Part shown: piece by piece, positions 9,291 to 19,356 of the stretch
Position numbering within the stretch: position 1 is the first letter of the stretch
Layout of the letters: each line of letters opens with the position of its first letter
Source: Candidatus Omnitrophota bacterium
GTDB lineage: Bacteria; Omnitrophota; Gorgyraeia; Zapsychrales; Zapsychraceae
Direction: 5' to 3'
Length of the DNA stretch: 32,344 bases
Assembly (NCBI GenBank): GCA_023247445.1
Contig: JAHFGL010000027.1
Location: forward strand, 1-32,344
Notes under the pieces: model-generated
Databases searched by the model: none
Seen by the model: only the letters and a program-made list of their open reading frames with translations
What the model was told of the DNA's origin: nothing
Program-made: the position numbers and the translations under genes

Positions 9291-11207
9291 ATGTCTATGC
9301 TTGATTCCAAAATTCCAGAAGGTCCGCTTAAAGAAAAATGGACCAAACACAAATCCAAGATAAAGCTGGTTAATCCAGCAAACAAACGCAAGTATCATGT
9401 CATCGTCGTTGGCACCGGTTTAGCTGGCGCCTCTGCTGCAGCTTCCTTATCTGAACTTGGTTACAATGTTCACGTTTTCTGCATTCAAGACAGTCCTCGC
9501 CGGGCCCATTCGATTGCCGCGCAGGGAGGAATCAATGCCGCCAAAAATTATCCCAACGATGGCGACAGTATTTATCGTTTATTTTATGACACGGTTAAGG
9601 GTGGCGACTTTCGTTCGCGTGAGGCAAACGTTTATCGATTAGCGGAGGTGAGTAACTGCATCATTGATCAATGTGTCGCTCAAGGCGTTCCTTTTGCCCG
9701 TGAATATTCTGGATATTTAGATAATCGTTCTTTTGGTGGCGCGCAAGTTTCACGAACATTTTATGCCCGTGGGCAAACAGGCCAGCAACTTTTATTGGGC
9801 GCCTATAGTGCGTTGATGAAAGAAGTCGGCAAGGGAGCTATCAAACTCTATCCGCGTACGGAAATGCTCGATTTGGTTATTGCTGATGGTGTTGCACGCG
9901 GCATTATCACCCGAAATTTAGTTACTGGAAAAGTTGAACGTTTTGCCGCTGATGCGGTTGTTTTAGCCACCGGCGGTTATGGAAATGTTTTTTATCTATC
10001 AACAAATGCCAAGGCCTGTAATGTAACGGCGAGTTGGCGCGCGCATAAAAAAGGCGCGTTATTTGCCAATCCTTGTTATACCCAAATTCATCCTACGTGC
10101 ATTCCAGTTCATGGCGATTATCAATCAAAACTTACACTGATGAGTGAGAGTTTACGTAACGATGGCCGCGTTTGGGTGCCCAAGAAAAAAGGCGATACTC
10201 GTCAAGCATCACAAATCCCTGAAGATGAACGTGATTATTATCTTGAACGAAAATATCCGAGCTTTGGAAATCTTGTCCCACGTGATTTAGCGTCGCGTAA
10301 TGCAAAACTAGTTTGCGATGAAGGTAAGGGTGTTGGCGCAACTGGCCAAGCGGTCTATTTAGATTTTGCCGATGCGATTAAACGTTTAGGCGCGGACAAA
10401 TTAAAAGAGCGTTACGAAAATCTTTTTGAGATGTATGAACGGATTTCTGGCGTCAGCGCTTACAAAGAACCGATGATGATTTATCCGGCGGTGCATTACA
10501 CAATGGGTGGACTTTGGGTTGATTATAATCTGATGAGCAATCTGCCTGGGCTATTCGTCATTGGTGAAGCGAATTTTTCTGATCATGGGGCTAACCGTTT
10601 AGGGGCGAGCGCGCTTATGCAAGGGCTGGCCGATGGATATTTTGTTTTGCCGTACACAATCGGTGATTATCTGGCGGGAGTTAAATCCGGACAAACAAAA
10701 ACGGACCTGCCTGAGTTTGCTGAGGCTGAAAAACAAGTCAAAGAAAAGACAGATCGTTTGCTATCTATTAAAGGGAAGAAGACAGTTGATGAATTTCATC
10801 GCGAGTTAGGAAAGCTTGTTTGGGATAAATGTGGCATGGCGCGTAACGACGCGGGATTAAAAGAAGCCTTAAAACGCATTCCCGAAATTCGTGATGAATT
10901 TTGGAAAAATGTTAATGTCCCTGGCTCAGGTACAGATTTAAATCAGTCGCTTGAGCGCGCCGGACGTGTCGCTGACTTTTTAGAGTTTTCTGAAACCTTG
11001 GTGCGTGATGCACTCCACCGCCGAGAATCCTGCGGCGGACATTTCCGTGAAGAATTTCAAACGCCCGAAGGCGAAGCCTTACGTGATGATAATAATTTTT
11101 GCTATGTTGGGGCCTGGCAGTTTCAAGGTGTTGGCAATGAACCGACGCTTCATAAAGAAGCACTTAATTTTGAAGAGGTGCACTTAGCGCAGCGAAATTA
11201 TAAATAG
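9291..11207 (+). CDS. sdhA: Succinate dehydrogenase/fumarate reductase flavoprotein subunit
   Basis: 638 aa; '[19 protein letters not shown]', '[15 protein letters not shown]', '[32 protein letters not shown]'. Confidence 0.96.
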   Translation: MSMLDSKIPEGPLKEKWTKHKSKIKLVNPANKRKYHVIVVGTGLAGASAAASLSELGYNVHVFCIQDSPRRAHSIAAQGGINAAKNYPNDGDSIYRLFYDTVKGGDFRSREANVYRLAEVSNCIIDQCVAQGVPFAREYSGYLDNRSFGGAQVSRTFYARGQTGQQLLLGAYSALMKEVGKGAIKLYPRTEMLDLVIADGVARGIITRNLVTGKVERFAADAVVLATGGYGNVFYLSTNAKACNVTASWRAHKKGALFANPCYTQIHPTCIPVHGDYQSKLTLMSESLRNDGRVWVPKKKGDTRQASQIPEDERDYYLERKYPSFGNLVPRDLASRNAKLVCDEGKGVGATGQAVYLDFADAIKRLGADKLKERYENLFEMYERISGVSAYKEPMMIYPAVHYTMGGLWVDYNLMSNLPGLFVIGEANFSDHGANRLGASALMQGLADGYFVLPYTIGDYLAGVKSGQTKTDLPEFAEAEKQVKEKTDRLLSIKGKKTVDEFHRELGKLVWDKCGMARNDAGLKEALKRIPEIRDEFWKNVNVPGSGTDLNQSLERAGRVADFLEFSETLVRDALHRRESCGGHFREEFQTPEGEALRDDNNFCYVGAWQFQGVGNEPTLHKEALNFEEVHLAQRNYK

Positions 11208-11255
11208 GGTCAAGTAGCAAGGGACAAAGGACCATGGTCCTTGCCCCATGACCCT
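11206..11255. repeat. sdhA-sdhB intergenic hairpin with perfect 16-bp palindrome core
   Basis: AGGGTCA ... AAGGACCATGGTCCTT ... TGACCCT. Confidence 0.65.
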
Positions 11256-11273
11256 TTACCCAACTTAATTATT

Positions 11274-12029
11274 ATGACCAAAACTATCACCCTCACCCTC
11301 AAAGTCTGGCGACAAAAAAGTAAATCTGAAAAAGGCAAGTTCGAGGTTTATAAAGCCGACAACATTGATACGGATATGTCTTTTCTGGAAATGCTTGATG
11401 TCGTCAATGAAAAGCTAACCAAAGAAGGCAAAGAGCCGATTGCCTTTGATCACGATTGTCGCGAAGGAATCTGTGGAGCGTGTGGCGCTGTTGTTAATGG
11501 CCAGCCGCATGGACCGCTGGATGCCACAACCCTTTGCCAGCTTCATATGCGTAATTTTAAAACTGGTCAGACCCTTGTCATTGAACCTTGGCGTGCGAAA
11601 GGATTTCCTATTGTGCGTGACTTGGTTGTTGATCGGTCGTCGTTTGATCGCATCATGGCCGCGGGTGGATTTGTTTCAGTTAAAACTGGTTCCGCCCCAG
11701 AAGCTAACTCGATTGCGGTTGCCAAAAAAAATGCTGAGCTTGCCATGGATGCGGCGCAGTGTATTGGCTGTGGCGCGTGTGTGGCCGCTTGTCCAAACGC
11801 CTCAGCGATGTTATTCGTTGGTGCTAAAGTCAGCCAATTATCCTTACTTCCCCAAGGAAAGATTGAAAGCAAAGAACGCGTGCTGAAAATGGTCAAAAAA
11901 ATGGATGAAGAAGGATTTGGTAACTGCTCCAATGAATATGAATGTGAAGCCGCCTGCCCTAAAAGTATCAGCGTTACAAACATCGCCCGCATGAACAAAG
12001 AATTCCGCCAGGCGGAAGTTGATTCTTGA
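11274..12029 (+). CDS. sdhB: Succinate dehydrogenase/fumarate reductase iron-sulfur subunit
   Basis: '[15 protein letters not shown]...C' [2Fe-2S] and '[12 protein letters not shown]...[12 protein letters not shown]' cluster motifs; start set to 11274 because the ORF-track start lies in the hairpin. Confidence 0.94.
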   Translation: MTKTITLTLKVWRQKSKSEKGKFEVYKADNIDTDMSFLEMLDVVNEKLTKEGKEPIAFDHDCREGICGACGAVVNGQPHGPLDATTLCQLHMRNFKTGQTLVIEPWRAKGFPIVRDLVVDRSSFDRIMAAGGFVSVKTGSAPEANSIAVAKKNAELAMDAAQCIGCGACVAACPNASAMLFVGAKVSQLSLLPQGKIESKERVLKMVKKMDEEGFGNCSNEYECEAACPKSISVTNIARMNKEFRQAEVDS

Positions 12030-12053
12030 AATCACTGTTAAATCTGTTATCCT
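12026..12053 (+). promoter_or_regulatory. Candidate sigma70-type promoter for the hemN block
   Basis: TTGAAA (12026-12031), 16-bp spacer, TATCCT (12048-12053), upstream of hemN. Confidence 0.35.
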
Positions 12054-12093
12054 ACCTATCTAAGGAAATTTAATCCCACGAACTAAACCAAGC

Positions 12094-13461
12094 ATGATTG
12101 ATAAACAAACTATTCGTAAATACGATATCGCTGGGCCGCGCTATACAAGTTATCCCACGGCTCCCAATTGGACGACAGATGTTAATCAAGATACTTATAT
12201 TGAAAAGTTAAAGGTGTTTGGTAAGACCAATAAAACACTTTCGCTTTATATTCATTTACCGTTTTGTGAGTCCATGTGTACTTATTGCGCCTGCAATGTT
12301 GTCATCCGCAAAAAAGATGTTAAGTATGCCGAAGAATATTTAAAATACTTGTTTAAAGAAATTGATTTAGTTGCGCGATATATCGGGCGCAATATGCCGG
12401 TTAAACAATTTCACTGGGGGGGAGGAACGCCAACTTTTTTAAACGAAGATCAGATCGAACGACTTTTTAAAAAGGTTGCTGAAAATTTTAACATAGATTT
12501 TTCGGGGGAAATTGCCATTGAAATTGATCCAAGGACTATCGATAAAAGTAAAGTTAAGAAATTAAAAGACCTTGGATTTAATCGTATCTCAATGGGGATT
12601 CAGGATTTTGATTCAGAGGTTCAAAAAAGTGTTAACCGTCTTCAGCCTTTTGAATTAGTTAGGGAATTTAACGATTGGTGCCGAGAGCTAAAATTTCTTT
12701 CCATTAATTTTGATTTAATCTATGGACTTCCTCATCAAACTAAAGAAAGTTTTGATCAAACATTACGAAATATTTTTGATTTACGGCCAGACCGAATTGC
12801 TTTGTATAGCTTTGCGTATGTTCCCTGGCTTAAAAAACATCAAAATAAGTTAGATCCGCAAACCTTACCATCGAACGATCAAAAGTTAGACATTTTTTTA
12901 AGTGCCCGTCAGCAATTTTTAGATCATGGTTATCAAGCGATCGCCATGGATCATTTCGCACTTAAAGATGATGAGTTAGCCAAGGCCTTTAATCGGGGAA
13001 CTCTTTATCGAAATTTTATGGGCTATACGGTTAAACCCGCGGATGAATATCTTGGTTTGGGATTAACATCGATTGGGTTCTTGGAAAATACATTTATTCA
13101 AAATTATAAAGAGCTTCCCGAATATTATCGCTTACTTAAAGAAGAAACTTTGCCTGTTGAGCGTGGAAAAGTTTTAAGTGTTGACGATCAAATAAGGCAA
13201 TGGGTTATTAGTTCCTTAATGTGTCAGTTCAAACTTGATAAAAATATTTTTAAGGAAAAGTTTTCAATTTCTTTTGATGAATATTTTGCGCACGAGAAAG
13301 AGCACATTGAGCAATGCGTTAGCGATAACCTTATTGAAACACGATCAAATCTTATTTGCGTGACCGAATTGGGTAAGATTTTTATCCGCAATGTCTGCAT
13401 GGGATTTGATTGGTATTTAAAGCAGCAGGGAGCTCATAAACGATTTTCAAAAACAGTCTAA
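12094..13461 (+). CDS. hemN: Oxygen-independent coproporphyrinogen III oxidase
   Basis: 455 aa; 'GPRYTSYPTAPNW' and radical SAM 'CESMCTYCAC' (CX3CX2CXC) distinguishing true HemN. Confidence 0.93.
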   Translation: MIDKQTIRKYDIAGPRYTSYPTAPNWTTDVNQDTYIEKLKVFGKTNKTLSLYIHLPFCESMCTYCACNVVIRKKDVKYAEEYLKYLFKEIDLVARYIGRNMPVKQFHWGGGTPTFLNEDQIERLFKKVAENFNIDFSGEIAIEIDPRTIDKSKVKKLKDLGFNRISMGIQDFDSEVQKSVNRLQPFELVREFNDWCRELKFLSINFDLIYGLPHQTKESFDQTLRNIFDLRPDRIALYSFAYVPWLKKHQNKLDPQTLPSNDQKLDIFLSARQQFLDHGYQAIAMDHFALKDDELAKAFNRGTLYRNFMGYTVKPADEYLGLGLTSIGFLENTFIQNYKELPEYYRLLKEETLPVERGKVLSVDDQIRQWVISSLMCQFKLDKNIFKEKFSISFDEYFAHEKEHIEQCVSDNLIETRSNLICVTELGKIFIRNVCMGFDWYLKQQGAHKRFSKTV

Positions 13462-13462
13462 C

Positions 13463-13525
13463 TTAGGTTTTAGGGTAAAGGGGATAGGGCATAGTTCGCC
13501 CTAATCTCTAACCCCTAAAACCTAA
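13463..13525. repeat. Inverted repeat with heptad-phased TAG/CTA, hemN-hemE spacer
   Basis: TTAGGTTTTAGGG (13463-13475) vs CCCTAAAACCTAA (13513-13525); TAG/CTA recur every 7 nt. Confidence 0.75.
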
Positions 13526-13535
13526 TCCCTACTAA

Positions 13536-14552
13536 ATGACAAACCAACCACTTCTCCTACAAGCCTTCGAAGGCAAAAATAAAACTATTCCTGTCTGGTT
13601 CATGCGCCAGGCCGGGCGATACCTTCCAGAATATCGAGCATTTAAAGAAAAATATTCGCTGGATCAAATGTTCCACACGCCGGAGGTGGCGGCTAAGATC
13701 ACGTGTCTTCCTATTGATATCTTAGGCGTTGATGCGGCCATTTTATTTGCGGACATTCTTACATTACCGTCAAAAATGGGGTTCCATATTCGATTTGATA
13801 ATAAAGAAGGGCCGGTGATTGAAAATCCAATCAAAGATGTCGATGATATCAAACGCATGCATAACTTTAGTGATTTGTCGTTTGTTAAAGAAACGATTCA
13901 AAATGTTAACCATGATTTGCCAGCGCATGTTCCTTTAATTGGTTTTGCTGGATCGCCATTTACCGTCTTAACATATTTAATTGAAGGCGGCTCTTCCGTT
14001 AGCTATGCCAAGACGTTTCAATTTGTGTCGTATCATCCCGCGGCATTTCACCAAGCCATGAAAATATTGACCAAAAATACAATTGACTATTTAAATCTAC
14101 AAAAAAAAGCTGGCATCAAGGCATTTCAAATTTTTGACACCTGGGCGGGGATTCTACGCCCAACGGACTATGCCCATTTTATCTTGCCCTATATTCAAGA
14201 CATTTTTGCCACGGTTGATCTTCCATCAATTTATTACGTTAAAAATTCCAATCATCTCCTGCCACTGATGGATAAATCAAAAGCTGATTTCTTATCTGTC
14301 GATCACACCGTTGTCCTCGGACATCATAGAACTCTTGCGCATACAAAAAAAGGCGTCCAAGGTAATTTGTTCAATGGACTTTTATATGCCAATAAAAAGA
14401 CGCTTACAAAAGAGGTTCATGATGTTCTACAAGGAGCCCGCAAACACAAACGTTATATCTTCAATTTAAGTCATGGAGTTTTTCCTGATACAAACGTTAA
14501 TCAGCTTAAAACTATTGTTGATTTAGTCCATCGTTTTAAGTGGAAGACTTAA
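13536..14552 (+). CDS. hemE: Uroporphyrinogen decarboxylase
   Basis: 338 aa; 'PVWFMRQAGRYLPEYRAFK', 'AAILFADIL', 'GFAGSPFTVLTYLIEGG'. Confidence 0.96.
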   Translation: MTNQPLLLQAFEGKNKTIPVWFMRQAGRYLPEYRAFKEKYSLDQMFHTPEVAAKITCLPIDILGVDAAILFADILTLPSKMGFHIRFDNKEGPVIENPIKDVDDIKRMHNFSDLSFVKETIQNVNHDLPAHVPLIGFAGSPFTVLTYLIEGGSSVSYAKTFQFVSYHPAAFHQAMKILTKNTIDYLNLQKKAGIKAFQIFDTWAGILRPTDYAHFILPYIQDIFATVDLPSIYYVKNSNHLLPLMDKSKADFLSVDHTVVLGHHRTLAHTKKGVQGNLFNGLLYANKKTLTKEVHDVLQGARKHKRYIFNLSHGVFPDTNVNQLKTIVDLVHRFKWKT

Positions 14553-14553
14553 A

Positions 14554-15912
14554 ATGTCTAAACAGATTATTATTGTTGGCGGGGGCATAAGCGGTCTTGC
14601 CCTGCTACACTATTTAAAAGTTAAATATTATTTTCAAGAAGACATTGTCATTCGACTTCTTGAAAAGAATGATTATGCTGGTGGAACAATCCGCACAATA
14701 GCTAAGGATGGATGTCTTTTTGAGATGGGGCCCAATGGGTTTCTAAACATTAATCCACGGACGCTGCAGCTTATTAATGATGTGCATTTAACGCGCAACT
14801 TAATTGAGGCCAAGAAAGATTCAAAGTTGCGGTTCATTTATCAGAAGGGAAGATTATATCCTTTGCCGAGCGATCCACTAAGCTTTTTAAACTCACCACT
14901 TTTGAATCCATTTGATAAAATTCGTATTTTGTTTGAACCATTTATTTTTAAAAAAAATAATCCGCATGAAACAATTTATGATTTTGGAAAACGTCGATTT
15001 GGTCAGAAGGCAGCGAATCTTTTTATTGACCCAATGATTAGTGGTATTTATGGCGGAGATGCTAAGAGAATTAACTTTAAAGCTGCTTTTCCGAAAGTTT
15101 ACGCAATGGAGCAAGAGTCAGGTTCTGTTATTAAGGCTTTAATTAAAGGAGGGAAGAAGGATAAGGGGAGAATTCCTAAAGCGCTTTTTTCATTTTTCAA
15201 TGGTATGTCAGAACTTGTTCATACAATTTCAAATCGATACCAGGATGACATTCAACTAAATCAAGATGTAAAAATGATTTCAACTCATCAAAATCGCTAT
15301 ATTGTTCACGCTAATGATAAGCAATATACCGCTGATGAATTGTTTATTTGCACTCCTGCATTTCAGGCCGCGTCATTGTTTAAAAAATTCGATGCCACAC
15401 TTGCCGAGCAGCTTGAACAAATTAATTACGTTCCCATGATTGTTGTTGGACTAATGTATTCAGAGAAAGCATTTAAAAATCTTCCCAAAGGGTATGGATA
15501 CCTTATCCCTTCAGCCCAAAAGAAAGAAATATTAGGTGTCTTGGTTGAAAGTAATATCTTTACCAATCGTTGTGTGCCTGGCCAAATTGTTTTTCGTGTG
15601 ATGATAGGAGGCGGCCGGTTTCCTGATATTCTTAAAAAATCAGAAGAAGAATTAGTTGCCCTAGCGATAAATGAAATCAAGTCAACGTATGAAACATTGG
15701 GTAATCCTAAAACAATATTTTTTACTGGTTGGTCGAAAGCAATTCCGCAATATGATGGAAACTATGTCCTATTTAAAGATTATTGGCAGGCCCACCAAAT
15801 CAAGTCAAAAAATCTGCATCTTGTGGCGAATTATCTGGAAGGGGTTTCCTTTAATGACTGCATTGAGAATGCATATCAGGCGGCAGTAAAATCTTCCCTT
15901 AATACCCATTAA
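14554..15912 (+). CDS. hemY: Protoporphyrinogen oxidase, HemY/PPOX type (FAD)
   Basis: 452 aa; 'IIVGGGISGLALLHYL', 'FEMGPNGFL', 'IDPMISGIYGGDAKRINFKAAFPKVYAMEQESGSVIKALI'; adjacent to hemE. Confidence 0.93.
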   Translation: MSKQIIIVGGGISGLALLHYLKVKYYFQEDIVIRLLEKNDYAGGTIRTIAKDGCLFEMGPNGFLNINPRTLQLINDVHLTRNLIEAKKDSKLRFIYQKGRLYPLPSDPLSFLNSPLLNPFDKIRILFEPFIFKKNNPHETIYDFGKRRFGQKAANLFIDPMISGIYGGDAKRINFKAAFPKVYAMEQESGSVIKALIKGGKKDKGRIPKALFSFFNGMSELVHTISNRYQDDIQLNQDVKMISTHQNRYIVHANDKQYTADELFICTPAFQAASLFKKFDATLAEQLEQINYVPMIVVGLMYSEKAFKNLPKGYGYLIPSAQKKEILGVLVESNIFTNRCVPGQIVFRVMIGGGRFPDILKKSEEELVALAINEIKSTYETLGNPKTIFFTGWSKAIPQYDGNYVLFKDYWQAHQIKSKNLHLVANYLEGVSFNDCIENAYQAAVKSSLNTH

Positions 15913-17558
15913 CTATTTTCTAAAGTCTCTTTTTGTAATTCTGCCCTAACTTTCTTTGCGAAGATACCAGCGATGACAGCTAGTAATATATTGATGCTCA
16001 AGATAATCCGTATTTTTTCATAAAGGTGAACAGTGGGAGTTTTTGTAATCAAATCAACGATCGGAGAAATTCCGCCCCAAGGCGTAAAGGCCGAGAAATA
16101 TTGTTGTAAGATATCCGAGTGGGTAACGGAATTAAGAATAGTTCCTAAAGTTGGAATCAGAATCCATAAGATGATAAGAATTGTCCAAAAAATTATTATT
16201 TTATTATGATGGCGACTTAAATGAAAATATTCAAGGAAACAAGCAAAGAAGATGGGGCTACTGAGCATAAAGACAATACTTATTAGGTAAGCGGTGAACG
16301 AAATTTTGTATAAATAAACAAAAAATGAAAAAATAATAATGGTAACTATTGAAAAGCCAAACAGCCAAACTGTACTACTCGCTTGATCATCTCCTGAATC
16401 AATTTTTTTAAGCCCTAATTTCTTACATCGTCGAAGGCCTTTTATATATTGAAGGCGGCTGGGGGTAATAATCCATGCGCCGATAATTCCTAAACACATG
16501 ATCAAGGCAATAAGACAGTAAAACACCATTTCTTCCCCCCAAGAGTACCAACCTTTGCCTTCTCCTGCGGTAATTATCGGAAAAACACTTCCACAAAAAA
16601 GAAATAAGATATAAAAGATTGTTAAAAGTAGTATCGGTTTAGAAACGATGGGGTGTTCAGGTTTCGAAATTTTACGTAAAATAGCAACAAAGACAACTCC
16701 CAGGAAGGGAACTTGTACCATGATTTGTAGGAACAATGATGGAAGGTTAAATCCTAAGAAGTTATATAAAAGCTTAACTCTTTCTTGGTTGTCGTAGGAA
16801 TAATAGGAACGATGCGTAAATAATTTACCCTGAACATCACTATAGAGTTGTTCATAAGCGGGTTGCCACGATAAATGATAGAGCGTAGAAAGCGCTGGGT
16901 AACTAAGGAGCATAATTATGATGTATATCCCAAAAATCATTGGGATCGATGTGAGCTTTGATTTATGGGGTTGATGAATAATTCCCAGGAGCGCCGCCAG
17001 TGAGTGATATAAAAGGGCACATAAAATAAGTGCAAAGTTAAAATTTAGAAACGTTGAAAAATTAATTGAGGTTGTTAAAACAAGAAATAATTCGATGAAG
17101 GCAATGCCTGCAAATATACACCACTCGAGTGAAGTTGCTCCAAGCAATAACCCTAAGGTTTGATTTCCTGGAGGTGTCGGGGAGCTGCGATGAAAATCCA
17201 GAGTTCCACTAACGCGTTCCCGTGCCGCCATCCGATAAGCTGAGCCCGTGGCAATGAGCAAAATGATAATGCCTTGCAAGCTGCACAGATCCAAGAAAAA
17301 CTTTTTAATCCAAGGCAATATCTCTTGGTGTTGAGTTGGAACGCAATTACTGCCATGATTGTAACGCGTTTCTGGCTGGCAATTCATTTGGTTATAATCA
17401 TATGAATATACATATGTCGGATTAAGATAAGCATTCATGTAGATAAGGACAATGATAATGATCAAGAGAATAACCGCGGAAGCCAAAGATGGAAGCCGCA
17501 TACGCTCCCGCCAATTTTGTAAGAATAAAGCATTATCTTGTAAGCTAATCATTTTCAT
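15909..17558 (-). CDS. ABC-2-type transporter permease
   Basis: 549 aa, many TM segments, 'AARERVSGTLDFHRSSP' motif, overlaps the ATPase gene. Confidence 0.8.
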   Translation of the reverse strand: MKMISLQDNALFLQNWRERMRLPSLASAVILLIIIIVLIYMNAYLNPTYVYSYDYNQMNCQPETRYNHGSNCVPTQHQEILPWIKKFFLDLCSLQGIIILLIATGSAYRMAARERVSGTLDFHRSSPTPPGNQTLGLLLGATSLEWCIFAGIAFIELFLVLTTSINFSTFLNFNFALILCALLYHSLAALLGIIHQPHKSKLTSIPMIFGIYIIIMLLSYPALSTLYHLSWQPAYEQLYSDVQGKLFTHRSYYSYDNQERVKLLYNFLGFNLPSLFLQIMVQVPFLGVVFVAILRKISKPEHPIVSKPILLLTIFYILFLFCGSVFPIITAGEGKGWYSWGEEMVFYCLIALIMCLGIIGAWIITPSRLQYIKGLRRCKKLGLKKIDSGDDQASSTVWLFGFSIVTIIIFSFFVYLYKISFTAYLISIVFMLSSPIFFACFLEYFHLSRHHNKIIIFWTILIILWILIPTLGTILNSVTHSDILQQYFSAFTPWGGISPIVDLITKTPTVHLYEKIRIILSINILLAVIAGIFAKKVRAELQKETLENS

Positions 17559-18496
17559 GAGACTTGTTTGGCCCCAACGTGAAAGAAAATTTCTTCAACA
17601 TTCGCTTCTTTGACGAAATACGTCGAAATAGAAAATCCTTCCCGCACCAGTTTTGCCAAAAGGGCGGAGGCATCATTGGGATCACCACTAAAGCTTGCCT
17701 GCAATTCGATCGAGTTATTATGTTTTATATTAGTTAAAAAGGGGATGATCTGTAGAAATGTTGTTAATTTTTGGATCGTTTCTTGATTGGCCACCGCTAG
17801 GCGAATCACTAGCTGTCCGGTTGAGTTGATATGTTTTCGAATATCATCTAAGCTTCCCGAGAGAACCATTTTTCCTTTTTCCATAATCCCAATGGCGTTA
17901 CAAAAATCACTAAGCTCGGTTAAGATATGACTGGAAATAAGGATTGTTTTCTTTTCCTCTGCAACGCTTTTTAGAATGTCGTGTAAATCTTTGCGGGCAA
18001 TGGGATCAAGGCCGCTGGCAGGTTCATCAAGGAGTAATACATCAGGATCGTGTAGAAGTGTCTTGGCAAGGACCAGGCGTTGACGCATCCCGCGAGAAAG
18101 TTCACGAATTACGGTATTCGTCTTATCCTGGAGATTAACACGTTTAATCCAATGCTCTACTTTTTCTGGACGCACGGAGCGATCGATCAAGTACGCCGCG
18201 GCAAAGACATCTAGATATTCCCAAACCTTTAGATTTTCATAAACAGGAGAAAAGTCCGGCATGTAGCCTAATTTACCAAGAGCATTTTCGGATTCTAATT
18301 CCATATCAAAACCAGCGATTTTAATTTCACCGTAGGTGGGCTCGATAATTCCAGCGATGGCTTTGATCATCGATGTTTTGCCCGCGCCATTAGGGCCAAC
18401 TAATCCGAAAATTTGGCCTGGACCGATATCTAAGTTGACATCGCAGACCGCATTAAGGTCGTCATAATCGACACGTAAGGATTTAATATTTATCAT
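17555..18496 (-). CDS. ABC transporter ATP-binding protein
   Basis: Walker A 'GPNGAGKTS', signature 'LSRGMRQR', Walker B 'VLLLDEPASGLDP'. Confidence 0.95.
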   Translation of the reverse strand: MINIKSLRVDYDDLNAVCDVNLDIGPGQIFGLVGPNGAGKTSMIKAIAGIIEPTYGEIKIAGFDMELESENALGKLGYMPDFSPVYENLKVWEYLDVFAAAYLIDRSVRPEKVEHWIKRVNLQDKTNTVIRELSRGMRQRLVLAKTLLHDPDVLLLDEPASGLDPIARKDLHDILKSVAEEKKTILISSHILTELSDFCNAIGIMEKGKMVLSGSLDDIRKHINSTGQLVIRLAVANQETIQKLTTFLQIIPFLTNIKHNNSIELQASFSGDPNDASALLAKLVREGFSISTYFVKEANVEEIFFHVGAKQVS

Positions 18497-18669
18497 AAAC
18501 GTTTTGGCTTGAGCAATACTGAATTGAACGTAGTATAAACCAAATTAAATTGCGCGAGAAGGATAATTTTTATAATTTTGAGAAAAGAGATCAAGTTTTC
18601 ACCAACTATTTCCTTGTTTTATTTAGGAATGTCATTAAAATAAATTAACATTAATAACTAATTTATCCG

Positions 18670-19356
18670 ATGTCGATCCCCATAAACATTTACAGAAGCT
18701 TTCTTCTTTGTTTGATTCTTTGTGCCACTTCCTGTGGCCAAAATAATCCTAAACACGAATATCGCGAGATTGTTATTGAATCGCCAGAGCGTGCGGCCTC
18801 CGCCATGCAAAATCCACATCAACTATCTTCAGCAAAGGGGCTAGCCATACCACCATCGATGAATGTTAAAGATGTCGAAACACAAAAAATGTTGGATGCT
18901 TCCGTTGCGGATATTTCTTTAGTCTGGAAAACACCACCCACTTGGTCGCAATCAAAAGGCTCCGGAATGCGGCTGGTGACTTTTAAAAACAAAAATGAGA
19001 GTGAGCCCATTGAGTGCAGCATTGTCTCTTTGGGAGGAATGGCCGGAGGACTTGAATCAAATATTGTGCGGTGGATGCGCCAGATTAATTTAACAGATTT
19101 GCCCGAAGATAAAGTTAGTCAATTCGTTGATGATTATGAAGGATTAACCAGTGATGGGGGACTTGCGATTAAAATTTTTGATTTTACAAAGCTTCAAGCG
19201 CAAGAGCCCGATTCCGTGCCCTCGATGATCGGCGCGATCGTAACAATTGGCGACAAATCTATTTTTGTTAAAATGACGGGAACCAAATCGACCGTTATTA
19301 AAAATTACACTTCTTTTAAAGAACTTTGCCAGTCGCTTAAAACTCCCAATGATTAA
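18670..19356 (+). CDS. Putative lipoprotein, cytochrome c biogenesis-associated
   Basis: 228 aa; N-terminal hydrophobic segment ending 'LCATSC|GQNN'; overlaps resB start. Confidence 0.6.
   Translation: MSIPINIYRSFLLCLILCATSCGQNNPKHEYREIVIESPERAASAMQNPHQLSSAKGLAIPPSMNVKDVETQKMLDASVADISLVWKTPPTWSQSKGSGMRLVTFKNKNESEPIECSIVSLGGMAGGLESNIVRWMRQINLTDLPEDKVSQFVDDYEGLTSDGGLAIKIFDFTKLQAQEPDSVPSMIGAIVTIGDKSIFVKMTGTKSTVIKNYTSFKELCQSLKTPND

Noticed and set aside
10912-11163. 83-aa minus-strand ORF within the sdhA 3' end
   Set aside because: Shadow ORF of a strong CDS with no motif.
11567-11998. 143-aa minus-strand ORF antisense to sdhB
   Set aside because: Lies fully inside a confidently assigned Fe-S subunit gene; translation shows no recognisable domain and reflects codon bias of the sense strand.
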